Assembly (NCBI GenBank): GCA_008828725.1
Contig: MEHQ01002861.1
Coordinates: forward strand, 1 to 64,000
Length of the DNA: 64,000 nucleotides
Reading direction: 5' to 3'
Source of the DNA: Saccharina japonica
Taxonomy: Eukaryota; Sar; Phaeophyceae; Laminariales; Laminariaceae
A program made the translations under genes and the position numbers. Shown in pieces: positions 42,053 to 55,170 of this stretch. The notes beneath the pieces were generated by a model. That model did no database searches. It saw nothing but the letters and a program-made list of their open reading frames with translations, and was not told where the DNA came from. The first letter of the stretch is position 1. Each line of letters opens with the position of its first letter.

Positions 42053-44898
42053 CTGCTGACAGTGAAAATCGCCCTGCTGACAGCCAAACGCAGGGGAAAA
42101 CGTTAGATTCGTCTCCATTGCGGGAACGGCATTGAGTCGGAGATGCTTCGGTGTCGATACGAGACATATATCGGTATCAATTAGCCAGCATTCATAGTTC
42201 GGTCGAAAAGAGCGGAAATATCTCGAGCTAAAATTCGGTGGACGACACGGATGTCGCTGTCTATGTCGCTGTCTAACAGCATACCAGGTACTGTACGTAC
42301 CGTAAAAAAAACAAGGCATCGATGTTTCCAACAGCATTATTCCCTGAATCAGCATTCATATTTACCACCCCAAAAAACAAGACCGCGTTAGCAAATTGTG
42401 GCATGGTTTCAAACCGTGACAGCAGGGAAGAAGTCGAGCACACATCGTCATGCTGCACACTATACTAGAGGTAATGGTGCAATTTGTCCTCGAGGAAAAT
42501 TCAAATTTAGTCTTCCCATAAACGTGGTCTCGGGAACTAAGGTATCAAGTGGGCTGTACACCAGGTCGTTGCGTGGACCAGCAGAGGGGTGAATCACACC
42601 TAGCATGCAACGTAAAACAAATCCAAGCGGCTCTTGCTGTTTTATAGCTCATCTTTGCGGCGGTTAAATTCACGCTTACCTTGGGTTGGCGGATGGTCTG
42701 TCCTCCGGGGCTGAATTGCAGGGCCTGTACTCATCGCTGGCAACCAACTGGCCGACAAACAAGCCTCCCATCCCTGAGATAAACGATACAACAACATAAT
42801 ACATATTGAGCCGAGTTAGAAAACCCAGAGCATACGAGGTTGCAGGTACAGTACGCATTTCCTTAGAAACTGGGGTGGGTCAGGCACGATGCCGTACACA
42901 ATTTGACGATGAGCCATTTTTACGCGTGGTATCTGACTGCATCTACTGTAGATGTATACAGGTGACTCGCCAGTAGGATATTTGAATGTCATCGCCACTC
43001 GGCACGGTCGCTTGGAGAACGTCGCGCATGCGCTGCTGTGTAATACGGTACCAACTGCCTTTTCACCGAAGAGGAGAACGGCGAAAACATAACAGTATGG
43101 GTAGTTCATACATAATTTTTGGAGCAGATTGACTGCTGTGGGTCACGAGCCGACTATCACCCTCGCTCGCGGTTATGTCGGGGTAAAGCATTTCTTTTCG
43201 TGTAGTTGAACACAACCAGTTAGTCTGAGTATTGCTCCGCCGCCGAAAGGGTGGGAGAGCGAATAGGCAAAATGCGATACAAATGAAAGAGCAGTGGGAA
43301 TTGTGAACCCTCTCTGCGCAATGAAAACGAACTGATGACACCTGTGACGACGTGATGTCCTGAAGGCGCTCGGCGAGGGTAAAACCGTGTACTACGAGTT
43401 TCGCTGGAACGACAGAATACCGCGACAAAAATAATAACGTACATAAGTATCGGTTCGTACAGCAACTGCCAAAACGAAACAACAGGCCAAGCGTGTAACC
43501 GTGATGCACTTGCCTGCTGAAGAGATCCCCACCCGCTGTTGTTCCATACTTGTATATTTTTCCGGCTTTGCTCTGATTCGCTGCGAGGTCAAGCAGTCGT
43601 CGTCCTGCGTGGAGTTTCTTGAGCACTTAAGGGGTAGAAGCCGGTAAATCGTATCTGTCACAATGGCATATTGCGTGATCAGCAACGAAGTTTGGTTTCA
43701 GATGCGAGCGTCACAGAAGTAGTATAGTCGTCGTTGGGAGCAGTAATCTCAAGAATGCGAAGCGCTACGGGGATCTCGCTCGCAAAGCGAGGAGCTTCCA
43801 ATCCTCTTCTACATTTGTCGAGCATGCGAAGGTGTCAGAATTCTCTGGATTTTGCTTCCGTGTGCTGTGTCATTTATCGAAATTGGATTTTCTGACAATT
43901 GTCGCTCGTTCGTCCATTCAAATTGTTGTTCGGTATATACGCATGAAACTAAATAATTAAACATAAAAAAATGATTTGCCCAAATACCGGTACTACAGTA
44001 TTATTTGTCGCAGCGTGCGCCAGATGCACGACACAAGTCGCACATACACCATGCAAGCACAGGCAGGCAGCAGGCAGCAGTGCAGAAAAGAGAGAGAGGT
44101 GTGGTGGTGATTGCTAATGACGGATGCAAGCCTCCGATGAAGCAACCACTAATAGCCACAGAAGTACACGGTGGACCCGCCACAGTAATGTCTGCTGCTT
44201 GTGCTTTTAGGCGGGGCTGTGACCTCGTTTGTGTTTGCTGCATATATCGTCTGATGTCTTGTAGATTTCTGAAGTGAGCTTCAGGAAAGAAACACAAAAA
44301 AGATATGTACGTACGAACAGTTGAGGTACGTACTCCTATTTGATCAAAGCGATCATTACATTTCAGGGCAAAGTGAGAGTGGGTCAGTCACACATATCAG
44401 CACAACAGAAAGGTAGATGGTGGATTATGGACCGCTTGCTCCGATAAATACAGCTAGCCACAGTAGTACAGCGCAGATGGGTGTATCACCCACGCACGGT
44501 GTTACCTGCTGCTGGTGTTTAAGCAGAGTAGTAACGTGCTCTCTGCATGTTCTGTTTCTACCTGTCTGTGGTATACCGATATGTCTGCGCTCTCCTGTGT
44601 GTGCGCATGACCAGCTTGTGAAATCAGGGCAAACAGGACATTACGTATTATTTACTGGCACGTACGTACAAAAAAAAGCCTCACGCAGAGAAACCAGGGA
44701 AATCGGCTTATCCACTCCCGCGGGAAAAAAAACTTTGAGCGCGCGCCACGCGAGCTACAGTGCTCGGATCGAGCTCAAACCTCGACCAATGTTTCCGGCC
44801 GGGCCTCCCGTGTCGGGGTACTTTTTGCCGAAAAGTGCTCGTGCGAAGAGAAAAGTTGCGAAAAGTGCGAAAATTTCACAAACATAACTATACATATG
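41968..44898. repeat. Tandem segmental duplication, copy 1 (2,931 bp)
   Basis: Nearly identical to 45,000-47,934 at a constant offset of 3,032 bp, drifting to 3,036 at the end. Visible differences are CAGTGAAAATCG versus CAGACAAAACCG near 42,060, a few single bases and a small indel near the far end. Copy 1 stays joined to terminal exons B' and C'. Confidence 0.95.
42590..43650 (-). CDS. Probable upstream exons of the minus-strand membrane-protein gene, copy 1
   Basis: Exon-like segments on the minus strand: GMGGLFVGQLVASDEYRPCN to PSANPR, preceded by TTTATCTCAG and ending CCAAG/GTAAGC (42,770-42,684); VIHPSAGPRNDLVYSPLDTL, preceded by GCATGCTAG (42,590 downward to about 42,470); AVLLFGEKAVGTVLHSSACA (around 43,070); and LKKLHAGRRLLDLAANQSKA (around 43,600). 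GC-AG or other non-standard introns may be involved. I could not join all phases, so the start and full structure are open. Confidence 0.35.
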
Positions 44899-44999
44899 CC
44901 CTACCAGGTACCATTATCATACAGGTATGCGCGATAAGACCCCCTCATCAGAATATGAACCGGGGCGGGGGGAGAAGGGAAGACATTTGCGACCACGAC
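44899..44999. other. Unique spacer between the two duplicated blocks
   Basis: 101 bp with TACCAGGTACC at its start. No gene. Confidence 0.7.
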
Positions 45000-47934
45000 G
45001 TGCGCCGTGGACTCACCTCTTACACCTGAAAGCAAGCCCACCATCCTCAGCAAGAGGTAGCAGCAAATGCTTGCCCAGACCGCCCTGCTGACAGACAAAA
45101 CCGCCCTGCTGACAGCCAAACGCAGGGGAAAACGTTAGATTCGTCTCCATTGCGGGAACGGCATTGAGTCGGAGATGCTTCGGTGTCGATACGAGACATA
45201 TATCGGTATCAATTAGCCAGCATTCATAGTTCGGTCGAAAAGAGCGGAAATATCTCGAGCTAAAATTCGGTGGACGACACGGATGTCGCTGTCTATGTCG
45301 CTGTCTAACAGCATACCAGGTACTGTACGTACCGTAAAAAAAACAAGGCATCGATGTTTCCAACAGCATTATTCCCTGAATCAGCATTCATATTTACCAC
45401 CCCAAAAAACAAGACCGCGTTAGCAAATTGTGGCATGGTTTCAAACCGTGACAGCAGGGAAGAAGTCGAGCACACATCGTCATGCTGCACACTATACTAG
45501 AGGTAATGGTGCAATTTGTCCTCGAGGAAAATTCAAATTTAGTCTTCCCATAAACGTGGTCTCGGGAACTAAGGTATCAAGTGGGCTGTACACCAGGTCG
45601 TTGCGTGGACCAGCAGAGGGGTGAATCACACCTAGCATGCAACGTAAAACAAATCCAAGCGGCTCTTGCTGTTTTATAGCTCATCTTTGCGGCGGTTAAA
45701 TTCACGCTTACCTTGGGTTGGCGGATGGTCTGTCCTCCGGGGCTGAATTGCAGGGCCTGTACTCATCGCTGGCAACCAACTGGCCGACAAACAAGCCTCC
45801 CATCCCTGAGATAAACGATACAACAACATAATACATATTGAGCCGAGTTAGAAAACCCAGAGCATACGAGGTTGCAGGTACAGTACGCATTTCCTTAGAA
45901 ACTGGGGTGGGTCAGGCACGATGCCGTACACAATTTGACGATGAGCCATTTTTACGCGTGGTATCTGACTGCATCTACTGTAGATGTATACAGGTGACTC
46001 GCCAGTAGGATATTTGAATGTCATCGCCACTCGGCACGGTCGCTTGGAGAACGTCGCGCATGCGCTGCTGTGTAATACGGTACCAACTGCCTTTTCACCG
46101 AAGAGGAGAACGGCGAAAACATAACAGTATGGGTAGTTCATACATAATTTTTGGAGCAGATTGACTGCTGTGGGTCACGAGCCGACTATCACCCTCGCTC
46201 GCGGTTATGTCGGGGTAAAGCATTTCTTTTCGTGTAGTTGAACACAACCAGTTAGTCTGAGTATTGCTCCGCCGCCGAAAGGGTGGGAGAGCGAATAGGC
46301 AAAATGCGATACAAATGAAAGAGCAGTGGGAATTGTGAACCCTCTCTGCGCAATGAAAACGAACTGATGACACCTGTGACGACGTGATGTCCTGAAGGCG
46401 CTCGGCGAGGGTAAAACCGTGTACTACGAGTTTCGCTGGAACGACAGAATACCGCGACAAAAATAATAACGTACATAAGTATCGGTTCGTACAGCAACTG
46501 CCAAAACGAAACAACAGGCCAAGCGTGTAACCGTGATGCACTTGCCTGCTGAAGAGATCCCCACCCGCTGTTGTTCCATACTTGTATATTTTTCCGGCTT
46601 TGCTCTGATTCGCTGCGAGGTCAAGCAGTCGTCGTCCTGCGTGGAGTTTCTTGAGCACTTAAGGGGTAGAAGCCGGTAAATCGTATCTGTCACAATGGCA
46701 TATTGCGTGATCAGCAACGAAGTTTGGTTTCAGATGCGAGCGTCACAGAAGTAGTATAGTCGTCGTTGGGAGCAGTAATCTCAAGAATGCGAAGCGCTAC
46801 GGGGATCTCGCTCGCAAAGCGAGGAGCTTCCAATCCTCTTCTACATTTGTCGAGCATGCGAAGGTGTCAGAATTCTCTGGATTTTGCTTCCGTGTGCTGT
46901 GTCATTTATCGAAATTGGATTTTCTGACAATTGTCGCTCGTTCGTCCATTCAAATTGTTGTTCGGTATATACGCATGAAACTAAATAATTAAACATAAAA
47001 AAATGATTTGCCCAAATACCGGTACTACAGTATTATTTGTCGCAGCGTGCGCCAGATGCACGACACAAGTCGCACATACACCATGCAAGCACAGGCAGGC
47101 AGCAGGCAGCAGTGCAGAAAAGAGAGAGAGGTGTGGTGGTGATTGCTAATGACGGATGCAAGCCTCCGATGAAGCAACCACTAATAGCCACAGAAGTACA
47201 CGGTGGACCCGCCACAGTAATGTCTGCTGCTTGTGCTTTTAGGCGGGGCTGTGACCTCGTTTGTGTTTGCTGCATATATCGTCTGATGTCTTGTAGATTT
47301 CTGAAGTGAGCTTCAGGAAAGAAACACAAAAAAGATATGTACGTACGAACAGTTGAGGTACGTACTCCTATTTGATCAAAGCGATCATTACATTTCAGGG
47401 CAAAGTGAGAGTGGGTCAGTCACACATATCAGCACAACAGAAAGGTAGATGGTGGATTATGGACCGCTTGCTCCGATAAATACAGCTAGCCACAGTAGTA
47501 CAGCGCAGATGGGTGTATCACCCACGCACGGTGTTACCTGCTGCTGGTGTTTAAGCAGAGTAGTAACGTGCTCTCTGCATGTTCTGTTTCTACCTGTCTG
47601 TGGTATACCGATATGTCTGCGCTCTCCTGTGTGTGCGCATGACCAGCTTGTGAAATCAGGGCAAACAGGACATTACGTATTATTTACTGGCACGTACGTA
47701 CAAAAAAAAGCCTCACGCAGAGAAACCAGGGAAATCGGCTTATCCACTCCCGCGGGAAAAAAACTTTGAGCGCCCGCCACGCGAGCTACAGTGCTCGGAT
47801 CGAGCTCAAACCTCGACCAATGTGTCCGGCCGGGCCTCCCGTGTCGGGGTTCGTAGCGTTTTGCCGAAAAGTGCTCGTGCGAAGAGAAAAGTTGCGAAAC
47901 GTGCGAAAATTTCACAAACATAACTATACATATG
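45000..47934. repeat. Tandem segmental duplication, copy 2 (2,935 bp)
   Basis: Second copy of 41,968-44,898. Its lower boundary falls about 17 bp beyond the splice donor of exon A' (45,084-45,017), so it carries the gene's 5' part without exons B' and C'. Confidence 0.95.
45017..46682 (-). pseudogene. 3'-truncated duplicate of the membrane-protein gene
   Basis: Contains the same exon-like segments as copy 1 (shifted by 3,032), including exon A' at 45,084-45,017 with its donor. The sequence then leaves homology inside the next intron and meets the 101-bp spacer. To make a full product it would have to splice across copy 1 to exons B' and C' more than 3 kb away. Copies at 44,005-44,297 and 47,037-47,329 mark the 5' flanks of the two genes. 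Confidence 0.5.
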
Positions 47935-48535
47935 TGCCAGGTACCGCTCTGTCCCAAATTATAAGGACAGTTCGAAAAGTGATATTTAATAAAATCGGTA
48001 TGTATGTACGTAAACGATGAACTGGTCGAGTACCACTAAAAGAAGAATCACATAAAATTGTTACGGGTAATTATTGTTTCCCGACGATTTGGCACTCTTC
48101 TGAGTTACAGCCATATTACCCAACACTGCTTACAGCAGTGCCAATATGTGCACACAACAGGGCTTTGTTCGGGGCCTTCTTCCGTCGCGGATAGTACGGC
48201 GGCGCAAGTTAGCAAAATTCGATGCAAATCGATGCGCAGTGGGAATGCTCAACCCTACGTTAGAAAAGCAAAAACAACTGCAACACAGCAGTAGTAAAGG
48301 CTGGTATTGTACTGAAGGCGGGGAAGGAAGAAACCTGTGACCACGGTTTGCCCAGGCTGGGGGTATACATAGACTAACCCCCCAGCTACTGGGAAGTAAC
48401 AGCAGTACAGTAGTAGTTACAACAGCTGTGTGGGGCTTCCAACAAGAGAGTCGCCTAATGGGCCTAAGACAACATTGCGATACCATCCTCCAACAACCTT
48501 GAGCAGAGAATATTGCATATCTACAGCAAGCAGTA
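47935..48535. other. No gene seen
   Basis: Unique sequence with ACAGCAGTAC-type words. Confidence 0.4.
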
Positions 48536-48711
48536 CAGCAGTACGGGACACCTAATAAGAAACAGGAAATATGGTCCAGGCTGGATTTCTTATTTGATAA
48601 AGGGTGCTCTCTACACTAACTTCAAGATCACGACTCCCGAATATCTTAGTTTCCACTAAATCTCAGCTTGGCTTTCTTGTTAGCCTGTTTCTTATTGCGT
48701 GTCCTGTACTG
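48536..48711 (+). mobile_element. MITE family alpha, copy 3
   Basis: Left end CAGCAGTACGGGACACC (3-bp insertion) after TA at 48,534-48,535. Right end GGTGT(C)-type terminus ...GTGTCCTGTACTG before TA at 48,712-48,713. Interior matches copy 1 closely. Confidence 0.85.
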
Positions 48712-48717
48712 TACATT

Positions 48718-48848
48718 GAGTGCGTGTGTGTTCTTCACATTAAACCTCCCATGCTACCCGTCGACATCCAGCACACCCAGTGTCCGTGCCGATTCATCCT
48801 AAAAAGGTACCAGTTCTGTTGTCACAAAACTACGACACTGAGTACATG
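48718..48848 (-). mobile_element. AC-tailed dispersed repeat, copy at 48.7 kb
   Basis: GTGTGTGTTCTTCACATTAA, CCCGTCGACATCCAGCACAC, GTACCAGTTCTGTTGTCACA and CTACGACAC, in the order of the other copies. Directly abuts the alpha MITE. Confidence 0.75.
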
Positions 48849-49344
48849 AGTACGTACTGCTCGCCGCTGAGCATGATTTCTTAATCTAAATCCTACTTTT
48901 TCGCTTGGCGTCCTCCACAAAGTTGAGCCTTACAACAAGTTCATATTACGGTAAAACGAAACAGCAGCAGTACAGCAGTAACACGTTAGAATCGGTCACG
49001 CGAAGCAGACCGGGCTGATGATGCGGGGGTGCTTCCGAAGCCCCCGTAAACATCAACAGACCCCACATAGTGCTGCGGCAATTGCTGAAATCTCCCCGTG
49101 GGGCATGCGGCGAAGTGCTTCCCTCGTGCGCAAAGCCGTTCGGACTCAAGTGCTGGGATGGCGCAAAACTATCTACGAATGAAGAACACGACACACATCG
49201 CCAACAAGGCAAATGTTTCGTACTACGACTACTACTGTACATAAGTCGACGTGTAGAACTGACGGTTTAACACACACATATAGATGTTGCGGCAATAGCG
49301 TTTGTGCACCACCATATTCCACTGCTCACAACTCACAGGGTATA
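48849..49344. other. No confident gene
   Basis: Open frames on both strands at 48,946-49,270 lack recognisable motifs. Confidence 0.3.
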
Positions 49345-49346
49345 TA

Positions 49347-49954
49347 AGGGTCGAGTGAATTTCGGGTTTTTCCAGAAATTTCTGGTTTTTTCTGGTTTTT
49401 TCTGTTTCACCAGAAAAACTTCATCCCCGAAAAAACAGGCCTCCAAGTTTTTCTGGTAATCCCGTAAATTTCTGGTTTTTATGGGTACGATCGGGCAGCC
49501 CCACCGTGCCAGCCGTGCCACCCCTCACGAACACACAGGGCTGGCCAGGGTTGTCCCCGAGGTCCTCCACAGGCCATAGCCGAGCGCAGAAGGCGCAAAA
49601 GCTTTTTGAGCTCTCACAATCGAGTTGACACAGTGACCGCACCGAGGTACCCGACCGACCGAGCTCGCGGAGGGCTGTAGCTCAAGCCTTTGTAGCGTTG
49701 GGCGTCGTAGCGCGACGAGTTGGTGGTGGATTCCACTCTCCGAGGCACCGATACCTGCCTACGAGCCAGGCCGACCATTGTGGGACCACCACACGGATGG
49801 TTACCGAGAGCGCTGCTGCTGTAGTGACGGTTTTGTGCCTGGTGGACGATTATTACCGAGGCAACTGAAGCTCGTACTTGTTAAGAACCCATTTTAGAAA
49901 ATACCGAAATTTCCGAGAAAACCAGAAAAATACTTTTCTCGTTAAGATCGACCC
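49347..49954. mobile_element. TA-flanked element related to MITE family delta
   Basis: Left end AGGGTCGAGTGAATTTCGG and right end (inverted) GGGTCGATCTTAACGAGA, with TA at 49,345-49,346 and 49,955-49,956. Interior starts with repeated TTTTTCTGG/CCAGAAA words. The ends resemble the delta consensus GGGTCRTTCTTATCG. Confidence 0.6.
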
Positions 49955-50105
49955 TAAGTAGCAGTCCGTCGAACCACAGCCAGCCGCGATCGTTGAAGTT
50001 TGTGGATGTTGTGCTACTACTGTAAATGTGTCAGACTGACTGGTAGGGCTTGATGCTCAACTGCTCAACCCAACCCGTCCACCAGGTTTTTATACGTATA
50101 TACGT

Positions 50106-50201
50106 ACGTCGTGTTTTTCGGATAGTTCTTATGATTATTTTCAAGAACGATCCGAATAAGAACAAAAATATTTAATGGGAACGATCCGAAGAACACGACG
50201 T
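50106..50201. mobile_element. Short palindromic MITE-like element
   Basis: ACGTCGTGTTTTTCGGATAG at the left and its near complement (CGATCCGAAGAACACGACGT) at the right, 96 bp in all. Confidence 0.65.
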
Positions 50202-50289
50202 GCAACTACTCGTAAATATTAAAATTCTACATATATACATATTTCATATATGTCGAGGGCGTCCCGAGAAGCATTGTTTCGACACCAAA

Positions 50290-50464
50290 AACTATCTACA
50301 ATGGTCAGAATGGAAAAACAAGCGGAGCACCTGTGATCGCTGCACGATTTAGAATAAAACATCATTTTTTTCTGAATTTTTCCTAAACCCAATCACTTGG
50401 TTTTAATCACAGCGATCACCACAGTGCTCCGATTTTTTTTTCCATTCTGCCCATTTTAGACAGT
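50290..50464. mobile_element. TIR element, about 175 bp
   Basis: CTATCTACAATGGTCAGAAT with GGAGCACCTGTGATCGCTG at the left is mirrored by CAGCGATCACCACAGTGCTC and ATTCTGCCCATTTTAGACAG at the right. Confidence 0.7.
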
Positions 50465-53400
50465 TGACCCCTTAAAAACTGGTCCCACGTATTTGGGGAC
50501 AAACTACTTGAAATTAGCGTGGGATGTTTCAGTTCTCATTGGGTTAAGGTGCCGAAAAACAAATTCGGACGCCCTTGCAATACGTGATACATACATGTAT
50601 ATAATACGTACATATGACATTTTACGTTCCGTTTATATATATATATAATAGGTACGCTATACGATAATAAACCAGTACTTTTATAAACAAACATAAACTG
50701 ATTCGAATCGTATCACATTAAAAATAAATACGTGCGAGTATGAGTATACCTGGTCAGATCACGTATCGTCGTACCGTACACCAGGTATATGCGTATATAG
50801 AAAAAAAAAAAATGGAGCACCTACCGAGCGTGTGGGGAGTCGAGCTCGCAAAGAGAGCAATCAAGCGCGATCGAGTCTCACGTGTCCTTCGTCGACGCCA
50901 TGTATAAACGTATTGCTACCCTGGGGAGGTTAGGTACGGAGCTACAAATGCGGTATGGGGCAAGCCCGACTACCGTGCAGGTTGAGACGAGACGCACTTA
51001 GTTTACTCACAGTTTTGATGTTCGATGTTATTATCACGCTGGACCTGTGCTGAGTGAATTCTGGCACAGAGGGGCGGCACATAGTTATTTTGCTCGATGC
51101 GTGTTTCATCGGAAACACACCACCTCAACAATAGAGGGGAAACGGGGATACCATAAATACCATAACATGCGTACGTACTCGTATGGTTTTATATGTCTGA
51201 TGTCATGTCTAAATTATAAATTCCTCCCCTTCGAGAACCCTTGGCACCAGTTTGGAACGGTCATGTGCTCTTTGTGCGTGCGTGTTGTTTTATTTTGAGT
51301 TTTTATCCTCCGGCGGATCGCATAGGTAGAGCACATACTTCATGTATTCGTAATATATAAAAATATACATGTATTGGAATTATAGTGTGGATATAAGAAA
51401 AGAAAGCAAAGAAAGCCAAGAACTTCGGGAAATCAAGGATCGTAGAAGCGCGAATTATTTGTCGTAGACTCTCTGAGAGCGCAGCAGCAGGTCCTTATGA
51501 TCAAGTTAAAAAAAAAGCGAGGACAAATGCAAGTATCATGTGTCTATGAACCGACAATCAAACAGAGGGCGGCATCCCACATGATGTATCTATGGATGCA
51601 AATATGAACATACAGTACGCGGCAGCAGTTAAGAATCTCCCATTTTGGCTGAGGCTCGCGGCTTATTGCCATGTCAACGTTGAGCACAGGCTTTCAATGG
51701 CTATTATATAGGATTTAGAGTTGCGTCCTTGCTGAGCACAAATGCTTACGTAGCTGTAAATTCTTCAAGTATGTAAAAACTCAGCCTGAAAATCTCAACT
51801 ACCAGACAGATTATTAACACCTGTCGCGTACTGTATGTGTATTATATCCGAGTACTATTCATATTGTATTATGTACCAGGTATGAAATATCATATCGTTT
51901 ATATAATATGAAAATAAATTCGTAATATCCGTTTGACCACACACCACTCGACGGACAGAAAAGACGAAAAGACGGTTTGATGTGCAGAACACACCACACA
52001 CCACACACCACACACCACACCACACGCCACACACCACAAAATCACTGCCCAAGACCACACCCCCCACCCGATGATTTTGAGAATTTTGGATACTCCCTCG
52101 ATTGTCAGGAATACTCCCAGAACATGGATTTCATCTATTATATACGTACTGTACCTGGTATATTATTTTACACATATAATAGAACACAAATAAATAAATG
52201 TGGAAATATATTACGCCGTATAATATAATACGTGTATGGGATGTGAAACGTGATGTGGCACGTTCTGATTGGGTCGGTCGAATCGGAACATTCTCCTCGC
52301 CGTTCCGCTATCTCGTCCCAGACAACAGACGGAGGCCGCTGCTGCTGTGCTTCTACATACCAGGTACCAGATATAATACAGCAGTACTGGGATACCTGGT
52401 CCTGTAGTTTAAGCTCTTAAAATATCGCAGTGCCACTTTGCTTTGTGTTGCTTTTGAGCTGTGTGCCTTATATCTGCTCTGGGTTTCCATCAAGCAAGCC
52501 ATTATTCTGGAGACTTCATTTGCCTTGGAAGAGCGAACCCCCCGTTGGCAGTCGGCACAGACAGGTGGGACTCAATGTGGACTTGATTGATCGGGTACTT
52601 ATTGCTGCACATTGATTGTCAGATGACAAATGGACTCACAATATAATCAATGCATTCAGTACCAGGTAGTGGTTAGCCCTGGTTAACCTCGAACAAGTCC
52701 TGCGTTGGTGTCAGGCGTTCGATCCTCCGGGTCGATATGTATTTATCAAATGGCACCAGGTGCCTGTCGAGAGCGCCTATTCAAGCGTGGGTACGTGGTA
52801 GGCCCAACTTGACACGGGTCGACGAGGGAAGAACCTGCTAAAGAACTCTTCCTTGCTATAAATAATCTAGGCGCGTAACGTAGGGGGGGCGGGGGAGAAG
52901 AGCCTACTATGTGACCCCGGCTCTGAGTTACGGCTGGGAGGGAGCAGGAGCAAAAAAGACGAAGAAAACAAATAGGAGGGGAAACGTAAATATAATTATG
53001 GAATAATGTATGCACAGCTGCCGTGAAACTGATAAAGCCTGTATCATGCCATACATATATACAGCATACCAAACCTGGCTTGGGGATGGGTCCGCTGTTT
53101 CGCTCGTATTCTCCCCCGGGTAATGTTGCGACTGAACTACAGTAGTAATTGCGGCCGTGGTCCTCTAGTCCGGGGTGTAGAACTACATGCTTTGTACTTC
53201 TCATTTCGGTGCTTTCCTTGCGCAAACTGGAGACATTTATATGTTGTGTTGAAACTTACTTGAATCTACAATGGGCCATATTTACTGCGTTTTCCTTGTG
53301 GAATATGAAGCCAAATACCCGACGTATTCGGTCGTCACACAGCTTGTGTTTTAGAGTAAAATGCATATTTCTGGCGGTGTGGAAACTTCTGTTGTTTCGG

Positions 53401-53635
53401 TGGTCATAACTGGTTCAAGAACGAGTGTAGCCGACCATGAGCTCGACTAGCACCCTTACCTTGCGGGTGCAACCTGTATCCACGGGATGCTTGGAGGACC
53501 CAGGTCCGGGCGACATAAAGTCGTCGTGATTGAACATTTCAGCCGGAAAGACAACATTAGGCTGCGAGGCGGAGCAAGAAATAAAGCTCTTGTCACGAGC
53601 TTGTTCCTGCGACAGCCTAAGCTTTTCGCCTTCGC
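50465..53635. other. No confident gene in about 3.2 kb; (CACAC)n at 51,975-52,040
   Basis: AT-rich in the first half. A CACACCA microsatellite follows GGTTTGATGTGCAGAA, so it may be the tail of a decayed AC-tailed repeat. No gene or RNA supported; a tRNA-like stretch near 52,660-52,735 does not fold. Confidence 0.4.
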
Positions 53636-53639
53636 AACT

Positions 53640-55170
53640 TTGCGCCTTGGTGTTTGAGAGTTGAAAAACGAAATTTGGCAGGGTTGTGCGTCACAATACG
53701 AAGACAAAACTCACGCCTGGCCTTTAAAAAAAAAAAAAAACGTTCTTTAGGTACACTTTTCCATATTTTCTGATTTGTTTGGCAACTTTGACCGTTCCTC
53801 ATGAACGTGTTTTTTTTTTTTCAAAAAAGGCCAGTCTCCACTTGTTTCGTATTTGTTGTTGCGCAAAACCGTGTAAAAATTTCGTGTTACGAGCTGGTTC
53901 CAGGAAAAAGCGTAACATTACACATTCGGGGAATAAAACGATGAATACACTGAAACTCGCAACACAAAGCATATCCACGAGACCGCATCAACAAGGCGAA
54001 CACATCGGTGAAGCTGGTTTTGGCGTCCGAGCTGTAGTTCGTGAGATATGGGAATTGTTCGTATTACTTGGGAAGGCGTTGTTGTATAGGAAATTAAGCT
54101 GCCAATACTAAAATCCATATGATTCTTCTCTCGGCCATAATTCGGCCAATACGCGGAATAATTAGACGCGAGACGTGTTGATAGGATCGCATTAACAAGG
54201 GGAAGACGTCGATGATACTTGTTTTGTTATGCGATCCGTACAAGTGTATACAAGTGTGTTATAGTTAACGCCTGCTAAAGTACTAAACAATGTATCGAGC
54301 TCTTTGGAAGCCCTAGGGGGACTATTTACTTTCACGGAAATCACTTTAGCGCCCGGATCCAAGAGGAGTTGGAAGACGAAATTGGGCAGGGTTGTTCTTC
54401 ACGAGCATACGAAAAAACTGACTGATGGCCTTTTTTCAATTTCTTTTTCGTTCGTCGGTAAATTTGGGTCAAAGTTGCCGAAAAATATATATATATTTTT
54501 TTAAACGTTAAAATATACCTCATTCGCCGAAAAAGAAAAAAATCAAAAAAGGCCATCAATACGTTTTTTCGTATGGTCATGAAGAACAACCCTGCCAAAT
54601 TTCCTTTCCCAACTCGTTTTCCTTTAGGGCGCAAAAGTCTGAAGACGAAATGTTCCTGCTCTTGCTGGAACCAGCTCGTATAACTAAAAAAAAAACAAGG
54701 CGCAAAAACGATTCCCGGCAGGAGTAAATATTCCCCTAAGGTGCCAAAATTGCTCCATACATTGTTCTAGTACTTTGGGAGGCGTTTCTTATAACAGCCC
54801 TCACGGCTTGCAAATCGAAACAAGTGTCACGAAAGTTTTCCTCATGTTGATGCGATCATGTCAACATGGCTAGTGTCGAATATGTCGACGTACTGACCGA
54901 TCTATGGCCTGATTTCAAAGTATCTTGATTTAACTATAGGAATATCATCCCTATGTGAAATAGCGCCTCCCCAAGTAGTACGACATGTCCATATCTCGCG
55001 AACTACAACTCGCACGACAAAAATCGCTTCACCGATGTGTTCCCCTTGTTCATGCGGTCGTTTAGATATCTGTAGTGTTGCAAACATCAGTGTATTCCGT
55101 TTGTCATTTCCCGAAGGTGGAATGTTACGCCTTCCCGTGGAACCAGCTCGTACTGAAACATGATATCCCC
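53640..55170. mobile_element. Large degenerate palindrome or foldback element
   Basis: Arms pair around a centre near 54,490. 53,895-54,080 (GAGCTGGTTCC, AAGGCGAACACATCGGTGAAG, GTAGTTCGTGAGATATGG) matches inverted 54,935-55,155. 54,250-54,320 (AAGTACTAAACAATGTAT) matches inverted 54,725-54,790. 54,330-54,440 matches inverted 54,520-54,640. An inner hairpin at 53,640-53,890 repeats the CGAAATTTGGCAGGGTTGT word. Arm identity is lower than in family beta. Confidence 0.65.

Noticed and set aside
52660-52735. Possible tRNA with a GTTCGATCC B box
   Set aside because: Stems do not pair, the A box is imperfect, and no tail or second copy supports a SINE.
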